Shown piece after piece: positions 37,249-45,463 of a stretch of DNA of 48,685 nucleotides. This DNA is from Methanobrevibacter olleyae (GTDB lineage Archaea > Methanobacteriota > Methanobacteria > Methanobacteriales > Methanobacteriaceae). Location of the stretch: positions 1 through 48,685 of the forward strand of contig NZ_FOTL01000012.1 of NCBI RefSeq assembly GCF_900114585.1, given 5' to 3'. Each line of letters starts with the position of its first letter. Within the stretch, counting starts at the first letter, position 1. The notes below the pieces were generated by a model. It did not search any database. It had not been told where the DNA came from and saw nothing but the letters and a program-made list of their open reading frames with translations. Position numbers and translations under genes: made by a program.

Positions 37249-38235
37249 TTAAATCACATATTGTTTTACATCACTTCTAATAATGGAAGATGCACCTAAT
37301 TCTTTAATTCCATCTAACATTTCAGGGAAATGATTCTTATGAATTAAAACATTTATCTGTGAAAAGCTTGAACCTTGATTTACAGTAGGTTCTGCACTGC
37401 AAAACTTATTTTCAACTAAATATTTTGAAACCTCATCAACATATTCATTTGCAATATTAAATTTAACATCAAAGTATTTCCTTGCAGTTACAGCACCTAA
37501 TAACTGTTCATAAATCATTCTTGCTTTTTCCATCTTTTCTCCAGTGCAAGAAACACCAGCATATAAACCTGCTGATGAATGTAAAATAGTTTCAAGCTCT
37601 TTAAGTCCTGCTTTTCTTAGGCTACTGCCAGTTTGAGTATTATCTACAATTAAATCTGCACCTTTTGCAATATAAACTTCAGTAGCTCCGTCAGAATTAA
37701 TTACTTGAACTTTTTCATTATCTCCATCTCTTAATCCTCTCACTTGTACAAATGGAACTGCATCTCCATAAATTTCTTGATATGCATCATTTTCCATAAT
37801 ATGTTTTCTAGTTAAGTTTGGATACTCTGTAAAACATAAAATTGGAGTTTTTCTATCTTTATTTGCTCTAAAAAAATCAGATAAATTGTCATATGGAGAT
37901 TCTTTAGGAACAGCAACGATTAAACGAGTTTCACCATAATTTAAATCTCCAATTTTTACTATATCATTATCACTTAAAACAGATTCTTCTTTAACCCAAT
38001 CTTCTCCAACAATGGAAATATCTACCATACCCCTATTTAATTCTACAGGAGTACTTTGAGGACGAGTTAGGTAAGCTTTTATCTCATCATCATTAAGAAT
38101 ATTAATTTCATATGATTCATTTCCAGGTTCATATCCCCTAACTTCATAACCTGCATCAACAAATAGTTGATAAGTATTTCCCCTATTTACATTATTTAAA
38201 CTTCCCTTAGGTAAGCCAATTGTTATTTCTACCAT
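37249..38235 (-). CDS. hisG: ATP phosphoribosyltransferase (HisG, probable)
   Basis: First step of histidine synthesis, forming phosphoribosyl-ATP. 328 residues, the long form, with a C-terminal ACT-like regulatory part (about 255-328, starting [10 protein letters not shown]). N-terminal [34 protein letters not shown] and the diagnostic [18 protein letters not shown] phosphate-site segment are visible. It is somewhat divergent. The start is ATG 38235 with GGTAG 5 nt upstream; the frame extends to 38256 but without a site. It is not clustered with other his genes here. Confidence 0.88.
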   Translation of the reverse strand: MVEITIGLPKGSLNNVNRGNTYQLFVDAGYEVRGYEPGNESYEINILNDDEIKAYLTRPQSTPVELNRGMVDISIVGEDWVKEESVLSDNDIVKIGDLNYGETRLIVAVPKESPYDNLSDFFRANKDRKTPILCFTEYPNLTRKHIMENDAYQEIYGDAVPFVQVRGLRDGDNEKVQVINSDGATEVYIAKGADLIVDNTQTGSSLRKAGLKELETILHSSAGLYAGVSCTGEKMEKARMIYEQLLGAVTARKYFDVKFNIANEYVDEVSKYLVENKFCSAEPTVNQGSSFSQINVLIHKNHFPEMLDGIKELGASSIIRSDVKQYVI

Positions 38236-38274
38236 AATATCTACCAAAATAATCAAAAAATGTTAAAAATTTAA

Positions 38275-38360
38275 GTTAAATAAATTTTCTAATATATTTA
38301 AATTAAATGAATTTTCTAATATATTTAAATTAAATGAATTTTCTAATATAATATTTAAAA
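38275..38360. repeat. ~30-bp tandem triplication 3' of the dUTPase gene
   Basis: AAATTTTCTAATATATTTAA units occur three times with about 30-bp period, between the dUTPase-family gene's stop and the hisG start. Confidence 0.8.
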
Positions 38361-38416
38361 ATTAAATATATAAAACTATTCTTTATACATTAAAATATCT
38401 ACAAATGCTAAGCTAT

Positions 38417-38872
38417 TTATTCTTCTTCTTGATAGCTACCATTATACTCTCCAGAACCTTCTACTGGAAATACAACTGCTTGAGCTATCCTATCACCAGA
38501 CTTAATCTTATAATCAAATTCACCATGATTATAAATCATAAACATTAAAGTTCCATAAAAACCAGGATCACCAACTGCTGTTTGAACAGAAATAAATGAT
38601 CTAAGTAAAGTAGAACGTGGCAAATACAGCATCATATAACCTTTAGGAATTTTCACTTTTCGTTTTATAGAAGCTAAATAAGCAGTATGAGGCTTTAAAG
38701 TATAAATAGGGCCTTCTAAAGCTTCAATTTCTGGAAGATTTTTATCATTATCAATTAAAGAACCTTCTGATTTTTGTATAAACACTTCATCAAGTTCTAA
38801 ATCAATACCAGAAGGTTGTACTAAATCTTCAAAGTCTGAAAAAAGTTTTTTAAGTTCAATTTCACCAAGCAT
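38417..38872 (-). CDS. dUTPase / dCTP deaminase family protein
   Basis: A 151-residue trimeric-type nucleotide hydrolase that keeps dUTP low. Motifs: QPSGIDLELDEVF (motif 1), PRSTLLRSFISVQTAVGDPGF (substrate and water site), YGTLMFMIYNHG and RIAQAVVFPVEGSGEYNGSYQ at the end. The latter closing motif and the Asp in GDPGF fit both dUTPase and dCTP deaminase, and the short length favours a dUTPase. I therefore give no symbol. The start is ATG with GTGAT upstream. It lies between capA-like and hisG on one strand, but with gaps too large to call an operon. Confidence 0.8.
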   Translation of the reverse strand: MLGEIELKKLFSDFEDLVQPSGIDLELDEVFIQKSEGSLIDNDKNLPEIEALEGPIYTLKPHTAYLASIKRKVKIPKGYMMLYLPRSTLLRSFISVQTAVGDPGFYGTLMFMIYNHGEFDYKIKSGDRIAQAVVFPVEGSGEYNGSYQEEE

Positions 38873-38916
38873 AATATCACAAAATTGTTTTTAAATAAAT
38901 TTTTTAACTATTATTA

Positions 38917-40014
38917 CTAACTAGTTTCATTAGTTACATTGCCTAAACTAAATGTTAAAACGCCCTGTCCTTTTTCATTAACTGTTAATTCATCACATTG
39001 TGGGTTTAATTCATTTATTAAAGCTTTACCAGATCGAGCATCCATAAAGTGAGGTAAATAATTAGATATATAAGTAGGATATAAAGTTACAGTACAATTA
39101 TCTTCAACTAGATCCAAATTCAAGAAATAAGACCTATGAGTAGCCGGATTTGATTGATCAAATATAAAATTACCTAAATTATAGAAAATAGGTTTTCCAT
39201 TATAGATCTCTACTCCCTGAGTTACATGAGTATGGGAACCAATTACAATATCTGCACCATCATCGATTAATTCATGAGATATTTTTATTTGATTTTCATT
39301 TGGACTTCTGCTATACTCATTACCATAATGCAAGTAGGCAATTACAATACTTGAACCATTATCACGAGCTTCTTGAACTTGCTTTTGTGCAAGTTCATAA
39401 TTGTATGCAGAGTATCCTGATGAATTAGTTCCTGCTGGATCCATTACTCCCTTATATTCTCTAAAGTTATCTGCATCCATATAATTTAATATAGTAACCC
39501 TTCTATCTCCAGATTCTATAGTTACTGGTTTTGTTGCCTTTGAAACATTATTTCCTGCTCCAATTACATAGATATCTGCATCTTTTAAGTTTTTAATACT
39601 TTCATTTAAACCTATCTGGCCATAATCTAAAGCATGATTATTAGCTTGGGATGCTACAACGATACTATTTGCATTAGCTAATAAATAGGTGTATTTAGGA
39701 TTTGCTTTTAAAGGTACATCTCCTTTTACTGCATAAGAAGATGTAGTTACAGGGTTTTCAAAGTTTACAAGTAAAATATCTGCAGTTTTAGTTACATTTT
39801 CAACATATCTAAATGGACTTTTACCAGAATCTAAAACAGCAGGCATTTTACGGCCAAACATAATATCTCCAGTTACAGCAATAGAAACATTATCATGCCC
39901 TAAATCATAATCTGAGCTATCATCTAAACTCACAAGAATTGTTCCATAAATTGAAATAGCTAAAAGAATAAGTGTAATTCCAATTAAAATTTGAAAAAAC
40001 CTTTTTTTCCTCAT
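38917..40014 (-). CDS. CapA-type metallophosphatase-fold envelope protein
   Basis: A 365-residue single-pass membrane protein: basic start, helix about 8-28, then an extracellular metallophosphatase-fold PGA_cap domain. Motifs: AVTGDIMFGRK, ANNHALDYG (the His), YLHYGNEYS and VIGSHTHVTQG then FYNLGNFIFDQ. CapA is needed for poly-gamma-glutamate capsule export in bacilli; in this organism an envelope role is likely but the polymer is unknown. The ATG at 40014 is preferred over the adjacent ATG 40017, being spaced properly from GTGAT. Confidence 0.85.
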   Translation of the reverse strand: MRKKRFFQILIGITLILLAISIYGTILVSLDDSSDYDLGHDNVSIAVTGDIMFGRKMPAVLDSGKSPFRYVENVTKTADILLVNFENPVTTSSYAVKGDVPLKANPKYTYLLANANSIVVASQANNHALDYGQIGLNESIKNLKDADIYVIGAGNNVSKATKPVTIESGDRRVTILNYMDADNFREYKGVMDPAGTNSSGYSAYNYELAQKQVQEARDNGSSIVIAYLHYGNEYSRSPNENQIKISHELIDDGADIVIGSHTHVTQGVEIYNGKPIFYNLGNFIFDQSNPATHRSYFLNLDLVEDNCTVTLYPTYISNYLPHFMDARSGKALINELNPQCDELTVNEKGQGVLTFSLGNVTNETS

Positions 40015-40405
40015 CATATCACTAAGAAAATAATGTTTATAATTAGTTTTTAATATGTAATTTTTATTAAATAAAGATTTTTATATATTTTTAACAAACT
40101 TTCTTAGACTTTGTTGAAATCCTTTATCACTTGAAATTATAATAGTTTCAAAAAATTTTAAATCTTTAATAAATTATTAAAAAAGAGTTTTTTATAAATG
40201 ATAATTATAAATTTTTATTAATCTAACGATATTCATAATTATTATAATAAATATGTAATCATGATTAATATAGATATATTTTTTTATTCTGTATCGTTAA
40301 TTATTTATAGGTGATTGTATAGACTTATTATTAATTACCTATACATATTTATCTTTTTAATTTCATTTAATTAAATAAATCAGTAAAAAATGGAGGATAT
40401 TAAAA
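40015..40405. other. Divergent promoter region with an inverted repeat
   Basis: About 390 bp between two divergent genes. It contains an inverted repeat TATAGGT (40306-40312) and ACCTATA (40337-40343), about 60-100 bp upstream of the adhesin start, possibly an operator or a 5' leader hairpin. The rest is A/T-rich with no gene. Confidence 0.4.
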
Positions 40406-42583
40406 ATGATTAACAATTTAAATAAAGTTGTAATAGTATTTTTACTTTTAATATTTTTATCTATTTCGGTTGTATCAGCACAAGAGAATACAAGCTCTGA
40501 AATAGGTTTAAATGAAAATGCTACAATTTTAGAAGTTGAAGAAAAAAATGATAATGCCAAAGTTGAAATAAATGATGATAGTGCAATAGCTTCAGAATCT
40601 GAAGAAGAGGAAATCAATGCTGTAATGAATGAGGATAACTTAAAAGGTTCAGGATCAACATTCACAGATTTACAAAAATTAATCAAAAAGACAGATGTTA
40701 ATGGTACATTAATTCTAGATAAAGATTATACTTATTCCGATGGTGATTCAGAGATAGTTATCGATAAATCTATAACTATTGATGGTAAAAACCATGTAAT
40801 TGATGGAAAATTAGCAACAAGAATACTCAATATAACTGGTGATTATGTCACATTAAAAAATATGAAATTCATAAACGCCAATAACACTCAGGATAATTAT
40901 GGTGGTGCTATATATTGGAATGGGGACTATGGTAACATAATCAGTTGTTCTTTCGTTAATAACCATGCAAGGCACTATGGCGGTGCTGTTTCTTGGAGTG
41001 GTACTAATGGTTTTTTAAGTAGATGTTCTTTTGTTAATAACCATGCTTATGATGGTGGTGCTGTTTCTTGGAGTGGTACTAATGGCCATTTAAGTGCTTG
41101 TTCTTTTGTCAATAACCATGCAACATCTGGTGGCGCTGTTTATTGGAACTGTAAAAATGCTTATTTAAGTGCTTCTTCTTTTGTCAATAACCATGCAACA
41201 TCTGGTGGCGCTGTTTATTGGAACTGTAATAATAATGGCGTTTTAAGTGCTTGTTCTTTTGTTAATAACCATGCAAGGCACTATGGCGGTGCTGTTTCTT
41301 GGAATGGTGCTAATAATATTTTAAGTGGTTCTTCTTTTGTTAATAATACAGCTAATCAATTTGGTGGTGCTGTTTATTGGAATGGTAATAATAGTTTTTT
41401 AACTTATTGTTCTTTTCTTAATAACCATGCTAATGAGGATGGTGGTGCTATTATATGTTGGTGGTATTCTAGTGGTTATTTAAGTACTTGTTCTTTTATT
41501 AATAACACTGCTAAGTATCGAGCTAATGCTATCTATTTGTGTGAAAACAATACTAATATATCTGAATGTTCTTTTAGTATTTATCGCCCTAAAAATACAG
41601 CAGTTGTCAAAGCTAATAATCTAATTTACTACAATAATAATAGTTATCAGGTTGATTACTATGATGAAAATGGTAATAAAATTCAAAGTGGTTGGATAAA
41701 CAATAATATTACTTTTTCTAATCTAGACAACGGAAAACACAATATTAAAATGATTTATAATAAAGATGGTAGCAATTTTATTAACTATTTGATTATAAAT
41801 GGTGATTCTTACCTAAGTGCCAGTAATGTTTCTATGTTTTATAATGATGGTACTAAATACACTATAAAACTAGCAGACTACAACAGAAACCCTTTAGCAA
41901 ACCAAAATATCCAAATAACTATTGGAAGTGCAAAATACACTATAAAAACAGATAGCAGAGGATATGCAACATTAACTCTCAAACAGAAAGCTGGAAAATA
42001 TACTATTATTGCTAGTTTTAATGGTAATGATGATTATGGTCCAGATAATATTGTAAGTACTTTAAGAATTTTAGATTCTCCTATAACAAAGAATAAAAAC
42101 CTTAAAATGTACTTTAGGGGTGGAACATTTAAAGTGCAAATAATAAATGCCAATGGTAAGCATGTTGGTGCTGGAAAGCTAGTTAAATTTACAATAGATG
42201 GAAAAACATACACCCGAAAAACAAACAAGAATGGTTATGCAAGCTTAAAAATAACACTAAAGCCAAAAACTTACACAATAACTATACAATATGGTAATTT
42301 TATAAAAACAAATAAAATAACAGTTAAACCTGTATTAACTGCTAAGAATATTGTAAAGAAGAAAGGAAAAACAATAAAATTCTATGCGAAGCTAGTAAAC
42401 ACTAAAGGAAAACCACTATCTAAAAAGAGAATAATATTCAAATTAAAAGGAAAAACCTACAAAATCAAAACCAATAAAAAAGGAATAGCAACACTAAAAA
42501 TCAAAAACCTAAAGAAAGGTAAATACATGATTTACACACAATACAGTAAATCAAAAATAAAAAACACAATAAAAATTAAATAA
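40406..42583 (+). CDS. Adhesin-like protein with polymorphic (GGAVxW) beta-helix repeats
   Basis: A 725-residue secreted protein, the only plus-strand adhesin. Signal peptide about 1-25 (FLLLIFLSISVVSA), an acidic linker, then residues about 160-385 with eight to nine units of the Chlam_PMP-like type (FVNNHA... GGAVSWSGTN). At about 470-560 there is an Ig-like repeat with the turn DSRGYATL, then two more Ig-like repeats to the end. The C-terminal 130 residues are very Lys-rich and have no TM helix, so attachment may be electrostatic to the wall. GGAGG lies 8 nt before ATG. Function as adhesin is inferred from architecture. Confidence 0.83.
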   Translation: MINNLNKVVIVFLLLIFLSISVVSAQENTSSEIGLNENATILEVEEKNDNAKVEINDDSAIASESEEEEINAVMNEDNLKGSGSTFTDLQKLIKKTDVNGTLILDKDYTYSDGDSEIVIDKSITIDGKNHVIDGKLATRILNITGDYVTLKNMKFINANNTQDNYGGAIYWNGDYGNIISCSFVNNHARHYGGAVSWSGTNGFLSRCSFVNNHAYDGGAVSWSGTNGHLSACSFVNNHATSGGAVYWNCKNAYLSASSFVNNHATSGGAVYWNCNNNGVLSACSFVNNHARHYGGAVSWNGANNILSGSSFVNNTANQFGGAVYWNGNNSFLTYCSFLNNHANEDGGAIICWWYSSGYLSTCSFINNTAKYRANAIYLCENNTNISECSFSIYRPKNTAVVKANNLIYYNNNSYQVDYYDENGNKIQSGWINNNITFSNLDNGKHNIKMIYNKDGSNFINYLIINGDSYLSASNVSMFYNDGTKYTIKLADYNRNPLANQNIQITIGSAKYTIKTDSRGYATLTLKQKAGKYTIIASFNGNDDYGPDNIVSTLRILDSPITKNKNLKMYFRGGTFKVQIINANGKHVGAGKLVKFTIDGKTYTRKTNKNGYASLKITLKPKTYTITIQYGNFIKTNKITVKPVLTAKNIVKKKGKTIKFYAKLVNTKGKPLSKKRIIFKLKGKTYKIKTNKKGIATLKIKNLKKGKYMIYTQYSKSKIKNTIKIK

Positions 42584-42593
42584 AATTAAATAA

Positions 42594-42629
42594 AAAAAAG
42601 ATAAGGCGATAAAAGCATTATCTTTTTTC
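42594..42629 (+). terminator. Terminator hairpin after the adhesin
   Basis: AAAAAAGATAA (42594-42604) pairs with TTATCTTTTTT (42618-42628) around GGCGATAAAAGCA, followed by a T-rich tract. It begins 10 bp after the adhesin stop. Confidence 0.6.
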
Positions 42630-42664
42630 CTTATTTTTTTAAGTAAAATTTTTATACAAAAAAT

Positions 42665-42814
42665 ATGAATATTGTTACTTTTAGAATGATTTCTAGATTT
42701 ACTAGTAATTATGCAGATAAATATTATGGAGTTATTCGCAAAAAAGAGAAAAACTTAGAGAAAATAAAATATTTAATCGAAGTTGACATTTACAAACCAA
42801 TATCAATTAATTAG
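42665..42814 (+). CDS. Possible 49-residue ORF, function unknown
   Basis: MNIVTFRMISRFTSNYADKYYG... through KPISIN; charged, with no ribosome site, no family. It may be a gene remnant or a non-coding frame. It lies between the adhesin terminator and the tautomerase gene. Confidence 0.25.
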   Translation: MNIVTFRMISRFTSNYADKYYGVIRKKEKNLEKIKYLIEVDIYKPISIN

Positions 42815-42878
42815 AAAATAAGATTTCAAAAAAGCTTAAAAAAGATAAATTGAAAAATATAATTAAGGAGTGATTAGA

Positions 42879-43067
42879 ATGCCTGTTGTAACAATTCTTG
42901 GAAACCCAAATATAAGTGTAGAGGATAAAAGAGAAATGGTAAAAAAAGTTAGTGAAACTGTAGCACATGCTTACAATTTACCTATTGAAACAATAACTGT
43001 TTTAGTAGATGCTCTTCCAGCAGATAGTATTGGAGTTGGTGGAGAATTATTAATTGATAGAAAATAA
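42879..43067 (+). CDS. 4-oxalocrotonate tautomerase family enzyme
   Basis: A 62-residue tautomerase. The family uses the N-terminal proline (Pro1 after Met removal) as the base, and here the protein starts MPVVTILGNPNIS, so the start must be ATG 42879; AAGGAGTGA lies 5 nt upstream. An in-frame GTG at 42870 would bury the proline. Residues ETVAHAYNLP and DSIGVGGELL fit the DmpI-type family. The methanogen substrate is not known. It is a single gene. Confidence 0.85.
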   Translation: MPVVTILGNPNISVEDKREMVKKVSETVAHAYNLPIETITVLVDALPADSIGVGGELLIDRK

Positions 43068-43170
43068 TTAAAATATTCTATCATTTCATTTTCTTTTTTT
43101 AAAAAATAGTTTAATATAAAAAAGTAATTTAGAAGAGAAATAATTAGATTAAATCAAATTTTCCAAAAAC

Positions 43171-43305
43171 TTATTTTCCAAACTTAAACATTCATTTAAT
43201 AAATTTAAAAATTTCTTATTTTCCAAACTTAAACATTCATTTAATAAATTTAAAAATTTCTTATTTTCCAAACTTAAACATTCATTTAATAAATTTAAAT
43301 ATAAT
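43171..43305. repeat. 45-bp tandem repeat, three copies
   Basis: TTATTTTCCAAACTTAAACA begins units at 43171, 43216 and 43261. They lie in a convergent 3' region between the tautomerase and the 43313 remnant. Confidence 0.9.
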
Positions 43306-43312
43306 CAAGATA

Positions 43313-43583
43313 CTATTTGAATTGCTTGTATATACATACACTTATACTAAAACCAATAATTTCATGATACTTTTCATTAAATTGATTTTCCAATTCATTA
43401 TTTGAATACTTAGCAATAGAATAATCAATTTTATCATGAATTATTTTAATAATATCATTTGATTCTAGAAACCCTTCTGAAGAGACTTTTTTAACCAATA
43501 AAAATTCAAACTACAATTTTTAAAAATTGACTATCACCATCTCTTTGAGTTCTAGAAATTGGAGAATATTTAAGATTAGACAT
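43313..43583 (-). pseudogene. Frameshifted small gene downstream of the HEPN-AP2 gene
   Basis: ATG 43583 opens MSNLKYSPISRTQRDGDS... and stops after 25 codons; a second frame goes on FEFLLVKKVSSEGFLESNDI... to 43313. Together they give an about 88-residue protein with one indel near 43510. The N-terminal part (KYSPISRTQRD) resembles residues 213-225 of the neighbouring HEPN-AP2 protein (KYKLSRRTQD), so it may be a degenerate partial duplicate. No domain recognised. Confidence 0.45.
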
Positions 43584-43601
43584 CCTATTCAGGCTAAATT
43601 A

Positions 43602-45371
43602 CTAAAATCTATTTTTAATATATTCTTCCCTTTTTTCATGAGCCTCTTTTTCAGAGGAAAATAGACCTAAATGTTTACCATCTACTTCAGCACTCCACAT
43701 AAATAAACCTTCTTCATATAAAACTCCTTCATATTTAGAAGATTTTTTCTTATTTATTGTAGTTTCATCCCTTTTAGACTTTTTAGAATTAGTTTTAGAA
43801 ACCCTATTTCCTCCACTGACTTTAACTTTCTTATTATTCTTAGAAGAAGAAAGCTTATTTCCATCCTGAACACTAATTTTATTTTTATTTTCATTTTTAA
43901 ATTCATTTCCATAATTTAATTTATTATTTTTAGAAATAGAATCATTTGATGGATTTAATTTATTATTTTTAGAAATAGAATCATTTGAGGGATTTAATTT
44001 ATTGTTTTTAGAAATAAAATCATTTGATGGATTTAGTTTAATACTATTCTTTTTAGATTTTTTATAAATTTCATCTTTAATACTAGATTTTGAATTAATA
44101 GATTTAACCTGTTTAGATTTATTTTCTTTTGCTTTAGCTCTTAATTTATCCAGTTCATCAAGAGTTATTGTTTTAAAGCCACCATTTACTTTAACATCAA
44201 CTAATCCATTAGCTTTTAAATAGTCTTTTCTTGCTTTAATAGCTTCATTTTCACTTCCATGAAAGGAAATTATTTGACCTTTAACATTCATAGACCATAA
44301 TTTTTGTATTTTACTAAAGGAAATGCCTCTTGCTTTAGAATAAACACCATTAACCTTTTTAGGCATAGGAACAGAGTTAATATAAACTTCTCTTGCTTCA
44401 TAAGCCTCCTTAGATGATTGGTAATAACCTAATTCTTTCCCACCATGTTCTGCTTTCCACATAAAAAGATTATCATCATAAGAAATACCTAAACATTTTG
44501 AATAAGGAACTCCGGGGTTTCTAATTTTAATTTCCTGATTATTGATTCTGTAAACTGAATCATCATCCCTTTCTTTCACCACTTCAGGAATATATAATTC
44601 ATTTAGAATCTGAATGATTTCATTGTTAGGGCTGGATTGCCTTAATCTTTTAAAGTCATCCCCATCATTAATAGCTGATTTAAGCCTAATTAAAAAGTCT
44701 GCATCCTGAGTTCTTCTACTGAGTTTATATTTAGGCCTTATAAAGTCTTTATCACCTGAATAGTTTATATAAAACCATACGCAAATATTAAAAATTAGTC
44801 TATGAGCTTCACTTGCTGCTTGTATCTCTCCACTAATATCATTAGAATTATCTTTAGAAAGTAAGGGATTTGATTTATTTTCTTTATTTTCACTTTTGGA
44901 ATCATCATTTAAATTAATTAAATCATTTGAACTAGAATTGTCATAACCATTAGATGAACTATAACCTTTTATTTCATTAAATCCAGTTTTATAATCCCTC
45001 AAACCAAGATTTTGCATATATTGTCTATTTGGCTGGGAATTAATTCTTTTAATTCCTCCAGCACCATCACTGTTTAAAGTATTGTGATAAACATCATTTC
45101 TTAATCTGCGCAGTTTAGAGAAATCATTTTTTATATTATTCGGTAAAATATTTGCATTATTTAGCTTTTCAATTCTTTTAAATTGATTGTTTTCATCATC
45201 CTTGATTCCTTCAAAAGTAAATATTGATTTAGTAATCTTTTCAGCTATTCTACCTGCAATAAGAATAGCTTCCACTCCATCTCCTTCAATGAGATTTTTA
45301 TCCATCCTTGCACAGTCAAGATAAATATCTCTAAATCGATTTTCCAAGAAACTAAAGCAAAATTCACCCAT
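43602..45371 (-). CDS. HEPN-like (DUF4145) protein fused to three AP2-like domains
   Basis: A 589-residue soluble protein of unusual architecture. Residues about 25-205 resemble DUF4145 (AILIAGRIAEKITK... then LRRLRNDVYHNTLN and, after an Asn/Ser-rich insertion at 115-180, AASEAHRLIFNICVWF). The RNDVYH at 91-96 matches the R-x4-H motif of HEPN RNases. Residues about 291-331, 344-389 and 546-588 are AP2-like modules (KCLGISYDDNLFMWKAEHGGK; KARGISFSKIQKLWSM; KYEGVLYEEGLFMWSAEVDGK, each followed by LGYF/LGLF and an EA-x-ARE helix). A repeat linker, NKLNPSNDSISKN, lies at about 445-490. AP2 modules bind DNA; the combination suggests a nucleic-acid-targeting nuclease, possibly defensive. Start at ATG 45371. 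Confidence 0.6.
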   Translation of the reverse strand: MGEFCFSFLENRFRDIYLDCARMDKNLIEGDGVEAILIAGRIAEKITKSIFTFEGIKDDENNQFKRIEKLNNANILPNNIKNDFSKLRRLRNDVYHNTLNSDGAGGIKRINSQPNRQYMQNLGLRDYKTGFNEIKGYSSSNGYDNSSSNDLINLNDDSKSENKENKSNPLLSKDNSNDISGEIQAASEAHRLIFNICVWFYINYSGDKDFIRPKYKLSRRTQDADFLIRLKSAINDGDDFKRLRQSSPNNEIIQILNELYIPEVVKERDDDSVYRINNQEIKIRNPGVPYSKCLGISYDDNLFMWKAEHGGKELGYYQSSKEAYEAREVYINSVPMPKKVNGVYSKARGISFSKIQKLWSMNVKGQIISFHGSENEAIKARKDYLKANGLVDVKVNGGFKTITLDELDKLRAKAKENKSKQVKSINSKSSIKDEIYKKSKKNSIKLNPSNDFISKNNKLNPSNDSISKNNKLNPSNDSISKNNKLNYGNEFKNENKNKISVQDGNKLSSSKNNKKVKVSGGNRVSKTNSKKSKRDETTINKKKSSKYEGVLYEEGLFMWSAEVDGKHLGLFSSEKEAHEKREEYIKNRF

Positions 45372-45463
45372 ATAACCAACTCTTTAAAAAAAGATATGGA
45401 AAATATTAATTTATAATATTTTTTATCTTTAAATAATTCTTATCTTAAATATCCCTTTAATGA

